This document shows, one piece after another, positions 35,401-50,400 of a stretch of DNA of 64,000 bases (positions are counted from its first letter, which is position 1; every line of letters starts with the position of its first letter). Source of the stretch: Aphelocoma coerulescens (taxonomy: Eukaryota; Chordata; Aves; Passeriformes; Corvidae); the NCBI RefSeq assembly GCF_041296385.1, contig NC_091016.1:20311497-20375496 (forward strand). The letters are read 5' to 3'. The notes under the pieces are model-generated. The model ran no database searches. It was not told the origin of the DNA and saw only the letters and a list, made by a program, of their open reading frames with translations. The translations under genes and the position numbers were made by a program.

Positions 35401-38400
35401 GGTGGACAGCTTAACGAAGAAATACACAGAGACCATAGAAAAGCTGCAGAATGATAAAGCCAAATTAGAAGTAAGGAGTTTTTCCTCTTGCTTGCAAGTT
35501 TCAAAAGTTTTGAAATGCAATGTCTTGCTGTGTCAGCACTTACATTGTGAGATTATCTTCTTGCATAAAGATCAAGTCTCAGACACTAGAAAGAGAAGCT
35601 AAGGACTGTAGGCTTCGAACTGAAGAGTGGTAAGTGTCTTTATTTCATATAATGAAAATTTCATTGATGTGAAGGAATAACTGCTGTAAAACATTAACTG
35701 GATTATTTTTTAAGGATAATACCTTTTAAAAAAGGAGTTAAAAAAAAAAAAAGTCTTTGATAAAACTCAGATTATTTTATCACGAAGACAAGTCTGACCT
35801 GTGCGGGTCAAGCCTTTTTTTCTGTGTATGGAACTAGACAATTCCATAATTTCTGCTTTCAGTAAGAGCAGTTTTGTCTCCAAGCTTTTTAAATAGCAGT
35901 GATGTTGATGAAAGCTTGAAGAATTTATTTGTAATGGAAAACCATAGAAAGTAAAAACTTGTATGGAACAAAGATATGTGAGTTTGTAAAAACTGCTTCT
36001 AAGAACCAAGTCTGAGTGACATATGCTGAGAGAACTGACTGAAAAGAGTTTCAAAAACCCCCCTCCACCGCAAAAGCTTCTTGAACAATTGTTTTTGCTT
36101 CAGGTATAATGTTCTCAGCTAGAATATTTGAAAGTTTTTATCAGAGAATTACATTGTTAGTTTTGGAATATTTTCGTTGTCTTGAAGACAAGTTGTAGAA
36201 AATGGGAAGTTCAGGACTGTGAGCCAAATCAAGTTAGGGTGTGTTTCTCTGAAGTTCATTAAGCTGCATTTTTTTAGAAGATATATGTGCAGCATAGATC
36301 TTTAATGTAATGAACAAGATGTGTAGTGAATGATCAGATGCAGAGTTCCTTCTTTCACGTGGTAACCCTGAAGTCTGTATTTTAATTATTTTGATAGATG
36401 TGAAGATACTCGAATCTAATAACTCCTCTAATACAAGTCAGGGTTTCACTAAAAATAACTTGCAAAAGAGGATGAAAGCTGTGTTTTGCTGCTGTTTGCT
36501 TTTTTTTGTGGGGTTTGAACAACTGTAGTCCTAAACTGCTACTATTTGGTTCAGGCCTTGTCTATCATGTTTTATGATAACTGGGTAATTGGTGTCATTG
36601 TGAGAAGTTGTCCCTACTATTTTAAGTTATGCTATATTAAGTTTTTAAAAGTAATAAAGCCTGACACTTCATTTTAAACACTGAAATCACTGTCTGGTGA
36701 ACACATGGCAGGATGTGTCTCTGAGAATACTGCCCTTCTGTTTTCCCTGCTCTGTCAGGGGAAGGGATCCATTTGCCTCTGACACCCACACTTTACTCAG
36801 AAAAGCCAGGGGATATGAGACTTGACAGCCTGCATGTTTTGAAAATTAAAGGGCAGAATGTAAGGCCAAACATGTCAAACTACTTGTTTATCATTCCTGT
36901 ACAGCATGAAAAGGAAGTACATTGCTGTTTGTCTTGGAGTTCATTTTCTATCATGCTCACTGCTACTGCAGTACCTGCTGTACGGTTTCCATGCAGTTTT
37001 GGAGCTGCTCTCCAAGAAAAATATTTGTTAATGTGCATGAGCTACTTATTGTCTGGTTTCTTCTTATCTTCCTTATCTATTTTGGATTATTTCGCCTTGT
37101 TAGACCTGATAAATTTCTGTGTATTAAATGTTGTAAAAAAGAAAAAAAGCCTGTCCCTTTGACACCTTCCCCCCCACCCTCCACTATATGTGCAGGAGTT
37201 CTAGATGTCAAATGGGAAGCAAAACAGTGAAGAATTTGGGGGCCTAAGTTGGGTAAGGTGTGGAATTTGGTCTGACTCAATAATGGAGTGTTCTTTGTAG
37301 ACATATGTATATAATGCTGGAATATATTACTGTTCATCTCAGGAATCTATTCTAATTACGTTAGTAATCTTAATTACTTAGGTTCACATGTATCTATACA
37401 GTCAAATGCAAGCAAAGAAAATTTAGAGAAAAATAACTTGAGAATGCATCAGAAACATAATTGTCAAGTCTTGTCAGAACAGGCAGTATCATAGCAGTGT
37501 TGAAATATGGGGTTTTGAAAAGCCTTTGAGGTATTTCAGATAGTGATGTGACATAGTTAACTGAATTATTGACAACTCATTACCTGCTTATTGGAATACT
37601 GCATTGGATGCATAGTAACAAATTTGAAGGCCCATTTCCATTCCCATTCAAATTCTAGTAGAAAAAAATGCCTTCATACAGCTTATATAATAGTTGCACA
37701 ATAGAAAAATAAGGTGAATTTTAACTCTGAAGTAAATTGAGCTTCTCGAGAAGGGAATTTAGGATTTACAAGTTTATGGTAACTTTCACTGCTTTTCTTA
37801 GGGATTAGGATTCAATGTTGTGTTAAATATGGCGTAAAGGAGGACAAATGATTCCTACTGTATTATTTCTATCTAACTTCTAGAAGGATACAGATACTGA
37901 TACACTCAAGGGATGCTTATAGTGAGATATGGTGTTGGTGATACAGATGAAATTTTAAAGGTTTACAATGTGTGTGTGTGCATGTGGTTTTTTGTTTGTC
38001 TCTTTGTTATTTAGCCAGCAACAGCTGAAGAATCTTCAAGCAGCTTTGGGCAGTAGACTGGAAGAATCTCTATGCATAATTAATGAAAAAGTACCTTTTA
38101 ATGACACAAGTACGTATTGCCTTGGTCTGGGTATCTTGTTTGATTTTTTGGGTATCCATCTGAAGGGAGTAGTCCTTGAGAATTAAAATGTATTAGCTGT
38201 AAGAAGTGTTGGACATCTGAACAGATGCTTGGAGGTAACTAGTAAGTATTCCTAATACTTGTCATGGTCTTCTTCAGTAATCCTAAAATACCAAGTTTTT
38301 ATATATATAATGAAAATTGAAGCTTTTGGAGGCTTTTGAGTGATTTGCCACTTGTAGTGCTTAGTGTTGACAGAATATTGTAAACAATGAAGGAACACTG

Positions 38401-41400
38401 TCAATTTAATGGTTGTTCCATAAAGATTGGTTACTTATCTCAAAGAGTATTATTTTTGGCAGGGTTGCAGTAAGTTTTGGCAAGAGTTGCAGTAAGTCAA
38501 GGTGGGGATAAACTGGTAGCTGCAGGGATATTGCAGCAATAGTGGTCTGCACTTATTACTAGTGGGAAATTTGTCAGGGTTTCTCATTGATCAGAAAACA
38601 CAGAGAGTAGTTGTTACCTGAAGGGGGAAGAAGCCCTTTGAACCTTGGGACTTTTACCTGAAGCAATGTTTTTCTGCTTCCTTTCCAACTGCTACTAGAT
38701 GAGCTGAAGTGCAGAGGATCCCCTGGAGTTAGGAGTGCTCAGCCTTTGCATGGCTTTGGTACAAGCATGGGTTAGTATGTGCTGGGTCAGTGCTGTGCAC
38801 TGTGTGCTTTCCTAAGTAGCTGAACACAAGGGTGGGCAGGCACTGCCTGGACTCTTCTGGACCCTTCAAGACCAGGAGGATCTGGAATAGTGAAAAAGCT
38901 GAAAGTAGTGAAGAAGGAGCAGAGAAGTGAAAACAGGTTTTTGAATTTCTTGTATATTTCATTGGTAGCTTTTGCATTTTTCATTCAGTTTAAAACCTGA
39001 TGACAATGTTTTAAATAGCCTTAGGTTCTCTAAAAGCTGATCTGGCAGGTGCTGCAGGGGTGAGTGTTCCAAGTTCTCCACTGGCTTGGCAATCCAGTGA
39101 GTCTTGGCTTAGGAACACCAGATCATTATCTCTTTGGGAAATGTTGACTCCCATGCAGCACATCATGCTTAGGTGTTGCTGCCTTGAATTGGTATTCTTT
39201 TCACTTCTCTCCTCTCACTTTGCCTGGCATCTGCTGCCTATTTCTACTTCTCTGGCTTCTTTAGCTCATATTTTTTTTTATAGGTGGTTATCATTGTAGC
39301 AAGAACTTTGCTAAAATAATTTATCTGCTCACTCAGCTGCCATTGCATAATGCCTTTGCTTGTGTAGTAGAAAATGCTGCAAATAGAGAACATCTCTTTA
39401 GTGATAGATCAATGTAAGTCAGGAGATGTTTGTTTGCTGTGGATTCCAGCTGTCTTCCTATAGCCTCTGTAGCTGGCTTCAAGTGTAACTAGCAGGTAAT
39501 TTCAGTAACAATCAAATGACTTCCTGACTGCTAAGCATGATTTTCAGAGTTGAAAAAAAATTCTGAAGCATTTAGTTAGAAGTAGGATTCAGTAATTCTG
39601 GACAGGTTTTTTTTCCACTGAACATAACTACCTCTTCCCATGTGTTAATAGCCAAATGGGAATGACACAAAAAGAATGAGAAACTGTAAGTTTCCTGTGT
39701 GAGCAAATTTTAAACTAAACTGGTTGTTGTTAAACTGAATTGAGAATGGATGTGATCCCTTTCAAATCTCTAAGACTTTGTAAGCTGTTCTCTAGGTACA
39801 AAGAGCCCTCTGCCCCTCTGAAAATAAAATCATGCCTGCTTGTAACTGAATAATCATTCTAGTTCCTTCATGACTGGAGCAGAATGCTGAAATACCTAGA
39901 GATTACATCTTAATCTGAATTGTCAATATGGCAAATACACAGGACCTTTAAAAAAGTTCAAGCCATTAAAAATATTTAGTCTTATTTGGCCCTCCTTGGT
40001 ATGCAATTGGAATTTGAAGATAATCTTGAATTCTTTAAGTGTGATTTCTTTTAAAAGATTTTTTCACTCTTGATTGTGATGAGTACTGTTCTTTGGGCAA
40101 GAGGAGTCTGCTCTTATCTTCCAAATTCAGGGTCTTCAGAGGATTAAATTTGACTTATAATCTGAGGCAAGTATTGAACTGCTTTCCCTCCATTCCTAAG
40201 TGAAAACTTAAGAAGCTGTTCTTAAGTGAGGATATTTAGGCCTACCTTATTGGAGTAAATTGTTTCTATCTCTTTAGTTAATATTGCTTACATAACCTGT
40301 GATACCCCTGCAGTGACACTTTTTTTAAAAATCAGTATTTGCCAATAAATGTCTCTTAAAACCCCCCACAATGTAACAAGTGCATATAACTCAATTTTTG
40401 TCCTGTAGGGTCTACTCGATACAATGCTCTGAATGTACCATTACACAACAGAAGGAATCAGGTAAGCCCTTCTTGTGGTTTCATGTGACTCTGTGCAACT
40501 TTCTACACAGATGCTGAAATAAACCCAGTCATTTTAGTACCTGAAATGGCAGAAGGTAGCCTGTCTTACTACTGTCATGATATTCTGGGGGCATTTCTGC
40601 CCACTGCACCTCTGCACTTTTCCAGAGGTAGTGTATATTGTTCTTTTGTCAAGGAGTTTTACTAACGTTATATGAAATAGTCTTTTACTGTGTCCACCTG
40701 CAGTAAGCTAGAAGTTGGAACATTTAATTTTTAAAGTGGATTAAAGCTGCATTAGTTCAGAGGTCTTTTGTTGAAAAAAGGTAGGTTTGGTATCCTAAAT
40801 TCCTTTTCCTTAAACTGAGCTTCTTCAGTCACATCACTTGAGCTCCAAAGAATGTATGCATTTGTAAACTGCACAGTGGTGTGTGCACTAAAATGCCATA
40901 TTAGTTAACATTACTTGTCACTAGTCACAATCCTTTCAAGGAATAAATCATGTCACTTTGAGATCTCTGCATGATTCGTTTACACTTTGTGGGATACTTG
41001 TTGCCAAAGCACCTCTTATTGCAGCAAAATAACCCTTACACATTTAAATATTTTTAGAAAACAAACAGTTTCTGTTCACTACAGTAATTTCATGAGATTC
41101 CTTGGGAATGTTGTTTATTCAGTGTTCAGAAATGATCATTGGTTTTCTGTGAATGGCTGAATATTTTAAGGGTTTTTACAATAGCAAATCAGAAACCTGT
41201 ATGCAATCAAAATTTTCCTGTGTTGCTACCACTGAGGATGGGCTCTACAGCACTGTGGGTGTTTCTTCTTTTTGCTGGTATGTCTCAAGCCTTCAAGTTA
41301 GTGCATTCAGATGCTGCTGCAGAAAGATTTAAAATAGTTGCTTTCTCCATTTTTCAGAAGTGCCTATAGAGAGACCTCTTTCCTAATAATGTCTGCTGTG

Positions 41401-44400
41401 AGAACAGGTGACCTGCTGTTCAGTTTTGTGATGGAAATAGCCTTAAATTTCAGGTTGCTGCTGCTGAGTTCCAAGAAAAATCTGAATAACTGCATGGAGA
41501 GTTTCTCCTTTTACTATTTTCTGCCAGCACTATGTCAGGCAGCCTCATGCTTCAAGATCTGCAGTCTTGAAAATGTTCCAGGACAGATTTTTATGACTGG
41601 CTTTGCCAGTGGAGGCAAAGTGCTGGTGTATTAGCACAGGCTGCAGTGTAAAGGACAGCAAAACAGTAATAGTGTCTGTTTTCCTTCCTTGCATAGCTAA
41701 TTAACATACACAAACTGAGTATAGTGACTGCTTGAATTGCTTGCCACCATCCCAGATCCATAATCAAGATTGACCTGATTTAACAGTCCATTGAAGCATT
41801 GAGAGTACATCTCTGAAGGATAAGTTGTTCTTGTCTGAAGTGTCACTATAACCTTATTCTCTTCCCATAAGTCACAACAGAGTATAGTTTTCTTCTCTCT
41901 TGAATTTATGTTCCATTCTGGATTAATTTCTTTGATACCTTCCTGCTGTACTAAAGCCACAGAACAGCCTTACTCATGAGCAGCAGCTCAGTTCTGTCCA
42001 GGAGAATAAGAATTGAGTGTTCCTGTTTAGGGGAGCAAACACCTTTAATTCTGGGAGAAAACATCATTGGTTTTTACTAATTAAATTCAGGTTTCCTTGC
42101 AACCAGGTGTTGAGCTGTTGTCAGCAATTAGTTTGTTGTTCTTTGGAAATTTCAGACATGGTTTCTGTAATTGTGCTGGCCTCTAAGTGTTCTTGTGGCC
42201 TGCAATTTTGAAAAACGCAGCAGAGGCAAAGCATCACCAGTTGTGTGAAATAAAAAGATACTTTGTTGTCAAAGAACAACAGTGCCCTTCTGTGTGGCAT
42301 TGTCGTTTATGAATAAAAATTAAGTTAAACATAATTGCTGCTATGTATTTTAGGCTGAAATAGTAACAAGAAAGAAATTGCTGACAATGGTTTTTTGTAT
42401 CCAAGCAGATGTTGGTTGTTTTTTTTTCATATTTAAATAGATCCATGTCAAATACAGTCATTTTATAACTGTCTTTACAGCTGAAGCTGCGAGACCTTGC
42501 TGGCCAGGCCCTGGCTTTTGTACAAGAACTTGTAACAGCTCTCCTGAACTTCCACACATACACTGAGCAGAAGGTACAGATCTTCCCCATTGATTCTGCA
42601 ACAGACACAATATCACCCTTAAATCAGAAGGTAAAGTTTACACACTTCAGCTACAAGTCTATTCAATTCGTTAGACTTTCCTGAGTGACTGATCTTAGTC
42701 GTGGAATGCCGTCAGTATGTTCCTGAGAGCCTGTGTGAGAAGTCTTTTCTGTTCTGTGAATTCTCTGAATGTGAGTGAGGTGTAGCTGCAGAGAATCCTT
42801 CCCCTGTGCCTCTGCTAGAAGAGCAATATGATTATCAAATCAAAGCTTTGCTTTTTAATTGCTAAATTGAATTGCATCTGTTGAAAGTTCAGCTGACTTG
42901 TTTTAAAATAATAATGCACAAATACTGCACTGCTAAATAGAGCTTGTTTTAGTTAATGCACTGGGGCATGGGAGATGTTGAGACAGAATCTGGTCTTAAA
43001 CACTGTTTAAAGTGTTTAGCTGTAATGGTAAAAAAAGCATAGAAGGTAGGCTTATGAGGGAGAGAACCTGGACTCTCTTCCCTTGTCAAAAACCAACTTT
43101 ATAGTCTGATTTTGGGCTACTTGTGTGAAGATCTTTCCTGTAAGTGTTCCAAAGCTTCAAGTTTGTAAAGTATGTTGAATTTAATATGAGAAATCTGACT
43201 CATCTCTTTTGACACAATTCCATGGAAAGACTTTCTGAGAGTATCATCCAGAGAATAACTGTGCACAAGGATTTTTGTGGGGATGCATATATGTGTGCTT
43301 TGGAACAAGCTGCATTAAGATCAGAGTTGACTTCATAGTTTAAGGGGATCTGTGAGTATTTAAGTTGCAGGGTGTATTTTGTGATTCAGTCTGTAATTTC
43401 AGTTCAGTAGTTGGTAGGGCTCAGGGCTCAGGCTTAAGGTACTGAGATGAGTTGTGGTTTGCATCAATCAAATGGCTACAGTGCATGTGGTGTCAATGTT
43501 AACTACCACAAAACTTTCCTGTTCTTTGGAAAACCTCCTATAATCTCTTTTCAGGTAACAAATATAATTGTGAAGGTGGTTATCCACTAGAGAAATCCCA
43601 TTCTGTTTTTTGCCTTCTCAGTTGTTTCAACTATTTTAGTCAAAAATACTCTTCTGCAGAAATTCAGCCTAGATACTAGTTTGAGAACATTTTCTTGCTC
43701 CTGCCACCAAATGCACTCAAAATGACATGTCCTTCTTGGGAAAATGATGTGGTTTTGTCATCTTTCAGATTTTTTATGGCAGGAATGGTGTCTGTTTTTT
43801 TTAATGTGTCCCAGTGTGGTGACTGCATTCTCAGATACTACTGCAGTTTACACTAAGGGAATAAAATCAGGTTTCCTAGACATCCCTTCTCACAGATTTT
43901 TTTTTTTCCCCTGACTTCCTAGTTAACACTTCTTTGTTGGTTTTCAGCACAGTGGAAACATGCAACTTAATCAGAACCATAATTTCATTTTCCTTTTCTT
44001 ATAATTGACTCTGATTCAGTAGTTCAGGCTTTGTTTTCGTAATTATGTCTCTTGTAGTCTGCCCCATTGTGTATTCATGACCTAATTCCCTCAGTGCATG
44101 CTACTTCTCAGGGCTTTTGCTGTGACTTTCCAGCACTGAAGCATCTTTTATTGCTCTCTGAAGCTGTAGTTGCTCCTGTAGTTTTGATTAATTTGTCTAT
44201 TTGCTTGGCAAGTGTTCGCAGTGTGATTTTTTTTTTTTAATTTTTTTTTTTTTTAGCTACCCCACCAAGTTGGTCAATAACCTCCCCTTAATATGGTAGA
44301 AAGAATGAAACAAGTGTCAGGTAGTGGCTTAGCAGACTTGCACTGATTTATTTTTCCCCAACTCCAGGTCTTGTCTGGTGCTTTCAAGCTATTTTCCCCA

Positions 44401-47400
44401 CCAAACACTCAAAGTAGATGTGGACAATTCCCTGCCAGGTTCAAGTATTCCTTTTCTCTTTAAGTGTTGGATTGCTGGGTTCCGCTGGGTCTACAGCATC
44501 GTGCTGGATAATTCAAATCCTCTCTCTTGCAACACAAGCCAGGAGCATTCTGCATGTGTTATTTCTTCCTCCTTAGATTTAGGAATTTTCCCTAATTCCA
44601 TCCAGGTTTGTGCATGCATGGATGAGAGCTTAGCATCTCACTCTTCTTGTTAACACTGTGTTACTGCACTGTAATAATACAAGGAATAATTAAAATCTCT
44701 TGTATTCTGTTTGCCTGGGATCTTTAGCTGCTCTTGTGGTATAAATAATCAAAGGTGAAGGTATCTTTCTGTGGGGTAAAATAAAAACCAGGATTGCTTT
44801 TGACTACCTGTATTAATTTGTGGAAGAAGCTTTTTGTGATACTGAGGTACCAAAATGGAAAGCCGGTGGTGTTGTTACATTTTGATTGTGTGTAAGAGTA
44901 CACATGATGTTCTCAGGTCTGCTTTTTTGAAGGCAAAATTAGCTGTAGGATTTAATTAAGCAATTTTTAGCAAAGTCAGGCAGGTCCATGAGGCCAAAGT
45001 TTGATTATTGCCCAAACCTGTCATAGTTTTAGGAGTTCTCCTATGATTAGTTGGAGCTCTGTGCTTTGCATTGGCTCATTTTGAAAACTGGACTGGTCAC
45101 AGATAAAGAGACATCTCTTGCTGTCAGTTTGAACTTGGCTTTAGTTCTTCAGTACTTTGCACAGCATAGCTTTGCAAATGTTTGTGCTGATGGACAAGGC
45201 TGGGATCCAAACAACTTTTGGGAGGAAGGTGGGATAGTTTATTCTGGTGGCCAGATGGTGCATGGATCTAGCCTGAACTGGATGGAGTTGAGAAAGGAAT
45301 GCAAGAATATTTAGAACTAAAAAGCGAGGGTTTGGTGTGCTGTGCATGGCAGTTAAAATGGGCCAGGATGCTGTGGCAAAGCTCCAGGTGAGGCTTTGCC
45401 TGGACTTGCAGTACTTCTCACTTTCCCTCAAGGTGTGTTTTTGCCCTATAGAAGAGGTTGCTGTACATCACTGGACTGTTGTATCTCATTAATGAAGTCT
45501 TAGGCATCGTTAAAGGTGACGGGGGCTTTGCCAAAATGTCCCATTCGGTTGTTAAATTGAGAGTTCACACGAGCCGTCAGCAAGCACCATTTTAAAACCT
45601 CTCTGCCCTCAGTTCTCACAGTATCTCCATGAAAACGCTGCGTACGTTCGCCCTCTGGAGGAAGGAATGCTGCACTTGTTCAAGAGCATCACGGAGGATA
45701 CTGTGACAGTCCTGGTAAGTTTTCCTCCTCTTAGCACCCAAGAAGATTTTTACAGAGCAAAAACACTTACCTGTTCTTTTTTTCCTTTCAGGAAACAACT
45801 GTGAAATTGAAAGCCTTCTCAGAACATTTAGCTTCCTACTTAGGCTTTTTAAGAAAGATTCTTCCTTATCAGTTAAAAAGGTACTTTTCATTTGATAGAT
45901 CAAATTTAAAGGCACTCTGTCAGGCATGCAGCATTGTTAGCACCTACAACTGAAATATTAAGTCAAACCTTAAAACACTTTGGCTTCTGCTCTGTATTAA
46001 AAGGCTGAACTCTTCTTTTTTTTTCTTTTTATTTCTTTCTTTCTTTTTTTTCTTTTTTTCTTTTTTTCTTTTTTTCTTTTTTTCTTTTTTTTCTTTTTTT
46101 CTTTTTTCTTTTTTTCTTTTTTTCTTTTTTTCTTTTTTTTTTTCTTTTTCTTTTTTTCTTCTTTTTTTCTTTCTTTTTCTTCTTTTTCTTCTTTCTTTTC
46201 TTTCTCTTTCTTTCTCTTTCTTTCTCTTTCTTTCTCTTTCTTTCTCTTTCTTCTTCTCTTTCTTTCTCTTTCTTTCTCTTTCTTCTCTTTTCTTTCTCTT
46301 TCTTTCTCTTTCTTTCTCTTTCTTTCTCTTTTTCTTTCTCTTTCTTTCTCTTTCTTTCTCTTTTCTTTCTCTTTCTTTCTCTTTCTTTCTCTTTCTTTCT
46401 CCTTTCTTTCTCTTTCTTTCTCTTTCTTTCTCTTTCTTTCTCTTTCTTTCTCTTCTTTCTCTTTCTTTCTCTTTCTTTCTCTTTCTTTCTCTTTCTTTCT
46501 CTTTCTTCTCTTTCTTTCTCTTTCTTTCTCTTTCTTTCTCTTTCTTTCTCTTTCTTTCTCTTTCTTTCTCTTTCTTTCTCTCTTTCTTTCTCTTTCTTTC
46601 TCTTTCTTTCTCTTTCTTTCTCTTTCTTTCTCTTTCTTTCCGTTGTTTTCTAAACCTTGAGATTGGACATGGCTTTTTTAAGGCATTAGGACTAAAAACA
46701 TGTATTTTAAAGCCCCTTAACTCCCAACCCCCAGATGAGACTTTAAAAATATGTGCATCTTTCAGTCATGTTTCTTAATGTTATTCAATAGCATTGATAC
46801 TATTCAGGTGTGATGCACTGAAACTGGTAATGGCTTGAGCTTTTCTGAGGGTTATTTATCATTCAGTAAATGTAGCAATGTAGTAAAACTTGGCCAGGTG
46901 CACATCCCTTCTGCTGTGAAAATCTTTGTTCCTGAGTTGATCGAAGGGAGGTGAGTTATAGGTGCAAAGAACTGCTTTAAGAGAGGCTTTGGACTAAGGA
47001 AGAAGAAAAATCTTGATTTATGCCTCCTTTATACCTGTTCTTGTGCTCCTTAGGAAGCAAAAGAGAATTTATGTAGTAGAGGGCAAAGTCTTCAAACTTA
47101 AATTGCTGCAATGAGTTCCTTGCTGTGAGAGTAAGTCATTCCTGGCTTGTGACAGAAACACCTAAGTGTGGAGATGCACACAGTAATTTTCATGTATTGC
47201 TAACTTCCTCTATGTTAACCTTTCTAAAATAAATTCCTAGTCTGCTTTTGCTTTGGACTGGGGAGGTAGGGAACACTTAGCTCCAAAACTCGTGAACTTG
47301 TTTTTTAAGACAATTGCTTGCTTTTAAAAAAATAATTCATATATTCCTAGTTTGGAAGAAGAGTGTGAGTCTTCTCTTTGCACAGCTGCTTTAAGAGCTA

Positions 47401-50400
47401 GAAATATGGAGCTGCACAGAGATATGAAAAGGTTGACTGCAGTCTTTGAGAAGCTGCACACCTATGTCAGTCTTCTGGCCTTACCAAGTAAGTGTCAGTT
47501 CTGGCTTGATTGGTTGCCCTGTGACTGGTTTTCTGTGGGTTTTTCTAGTATGACTGACAGTGTGCCTTTTGTCATCTCTTAATTATGAAGTTGTTAATAA
47601 GCTACATTTTATTACTAATCATCACTTCCAGCTCCTTGTCTTCATAACGTTATTATGAACTGTCATGGCAATGACTGAATAAAATGAGGTAAAGCCTTTG
47701 TGTGTGTGTGTGTGTGTGGGGAAGCTGTCTCCAAATGCATCCTGTAAACAGCAGTAGGAAATGGTTATTGTATAGCTTCAGGTTATTTCAGTCTTTACTC
47801 TTTAGAAGGGCCCAGATGGTCTTTCCTGCAGCTGTGAACATGTCTTTCTGTATGTGTTGTTTTTGAGACCAAAACAATTGATTCTTATGGAATCTGAATA
47901 AAATCTAGGGACCTTGAAAGTCTTTCACATGCCTACTCTGGCAAAATTGGATGTATGTACATTTGATATTGAAAGGGAAAATTTAAGTAAATGAATGAGT
48001 TATGACTCATACTCCATGCAAATGATTCTAGTAGGTGGAAACTGAATTATTTTCAAAGCTAACTTTTTTCATTCATGGTCAAATCTTAGTGTTGTGGTTT
48101 TCTTTTCCTTCTTACGTGGTACTCTTAGGTACAAGACCAGAAGGACTCCTTAGGACAAATTACAACTTTGTGTTTACAAACATTGCTGCAAGTCTTCATG
48201 GATTCCATGACATTTTAAAAGGTGAGAGTTGGGAATGTTGTTTTGTTTCACCTTTGCTTCTTTCTGTTTAGCACAGCACACGTGTACTCTCTGTCACAGT
48301 ATCAGATGTATCATATGTGATAAATCTGGTTTGTTTTACCTTTACCAGCTAAGAAACTAAACCTACTAACCACTTGTTTTAGACATTTATGCATGGTTTT
48401 CATTTTTCTGTTCTGTTAGCTTTTTTCTTCAGAGTTGCTGGATTATTTAACTGTGGCTCTCCAGATTTTCCTGAGCAGTATCACTTTACTTTCTGAACTT
48501 CATTGCTCTGCTGAAACTAGCATACAGAATGGAATGCTGTGAAATGTACATATTTTCCCCTACATATGTGGCATTGACCTAGTACCTCTCTTCAAAGTGG
48601 AATTTTCCCTTCCTATCTTTAGGTTAATGAGTATTTTTAACATGAATATATAACTAAAACTTATGAGGAAGTCTGGGTTCTTTTTGAAACTTGACTTTCT
48701 CTGGAAAATGGCTTACCTTGCTTTTATGAGAACAGCATGGATATGTTATGTTTTCAGTGAAGTGATGCTTGGTTATAACTCAGAATTTTAAAACTGATGT
48801 TCCTGTATGTCCTATAATTTCAGTACCATGTAGCTGTTCGTGGAGAGAAAATAATCGATAGAGATTTATTATATTTACTAGTCAGCTGTTTAAAAATTAA
48901 GCTTTTATAATTTTAAGCAAATTTTTTTTTCCTAAGAGCATGAATAGTATGGCCCCATTTTGCAAAGTCCTTGTTTAAAAAAACAAAGTTACATTAAAGA
49001 TTGTACCTCAAACAAAATGAGAACCTAAGCCAAGAGTTTTGTAGCATAAGTTTAAAATACTTTCTACCTCTTAGTATGGTTACTATAATGTAAAGTCAAC
49101 CCAACTTTAAAGGAAATACAGAAAATAGAAGTACTGAAGAAAACTGTCAGTAGGATTCATTAACTATCAACAGAAATGCTATGCTTAATGTCTCACATTC
49201 CTGTACTCCAGAATGTTTGATTTCTCTCTTCTTTCTCAATCCCAACTAATTTTGAACTGTTTAAGATTACTTCAGATTATAATTTGTGGTGGTGATGAGC
49301 TGGGATTTCTCCATTCTGTAGCAATAGTACCCTGTTGTAAAATAGGTGCAAAATGTTCACTTGTCAAACAATTACTTTTTTTTTTAATTAAGCCAAATTG
49401 ACAATGTTCTTACGTGATAAATACTTGATTCTTTTTAAATTTTGGTGCTGTTGAAATTAATATATTTAGGCTAAGATTCTTTTGTGAGTGACGTTCACAA
49501 AGTTTTGTGTTCTTAATTTGGCATAAATGTGCTTTTCCTTTTCCAGATATTTCCAAGCACTATAGTCAGAAGGCTACTTTAGAACAGGATGTTCCAACTG
49601 CCACACAGAAACTCATAACTACAAATGACTGTATTTTATCCTCTGTTGCTGCTTTAACAAATGGAGCAGGCAAGGTAATGGATATTTTTGTTTCATATGA
49701 TGCCCTAACTTGTGCAGGTTTTTAAGAAAAAAAAAAAAAAGCATAGCTGAATGATTTAGAAAATCTCTCTGTGCCTCTGATATTAATAATCTATAGTGTC
49801 AGGTTGATTCTTACAGTGTTTTCAGGCTGTGAGTTAAAAACAACTGAGTGATAAAAGCAGATACTGTGAAGAGGATGCTTTGTGTTAGTGAGATCTAAGT
49901 TACATGGAAAAGCCTGTAGCTTGTTTCAAAGTCTTGTTATGAAGTCCAGTTTCACTAAATACTTGTCTTTTGAAAGAGTAATTATTCCAAAGAATCTTTC
50001 TGGTCAACTTAATTCAAAAAGCCACTTCTCTTGATGTGTCTAGATGGCCTCGTTCTTTAGCAACAACTTGGATCACTTCACCACCTCACTGAGTTATGGC
50101 CCTAAGGGAGGAACAGAGTTCATCAGCCCTCTCTCAGCTGAGTGCATGCTGCAGTACAAGAAGAAGGCAGCTGCTTACATGAAGTCTTTGAAGAAGGTTT
50201 GTTCAGCCAGCATGCTTGCACAGAGAGAGCACAGCTCTGTAGATAGTTGGTTATGCCAAAGAGAATACAAACTAAGGATTTGCAGTATTTGGAATGGAAG
50301 AGATTCTCTGAATGACAGTTTTTGGCTGAGGAAATGAAATCCTGAGTGCAATAATGCTACTGAGAACTTTAGAGACCATAGTTGCCTTCAGAACTAAGGG

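Larger units (their letters stand above)
32756..45612 (+). other. PPP1R21: PPP1R21 introns 3-9: no further gene recognised
   Basis: Covers introns at 32756-34512, 34615-35305, 35471-35570, 35630-38014, 38110-40408, 40462-42480 and 42631-45612 (exons listed separately). Apart from homopolymer runs (for example T-runs at about 44227-44255) I see no RNA gene, transposon or second coding sequence. Confidence 0.6.
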
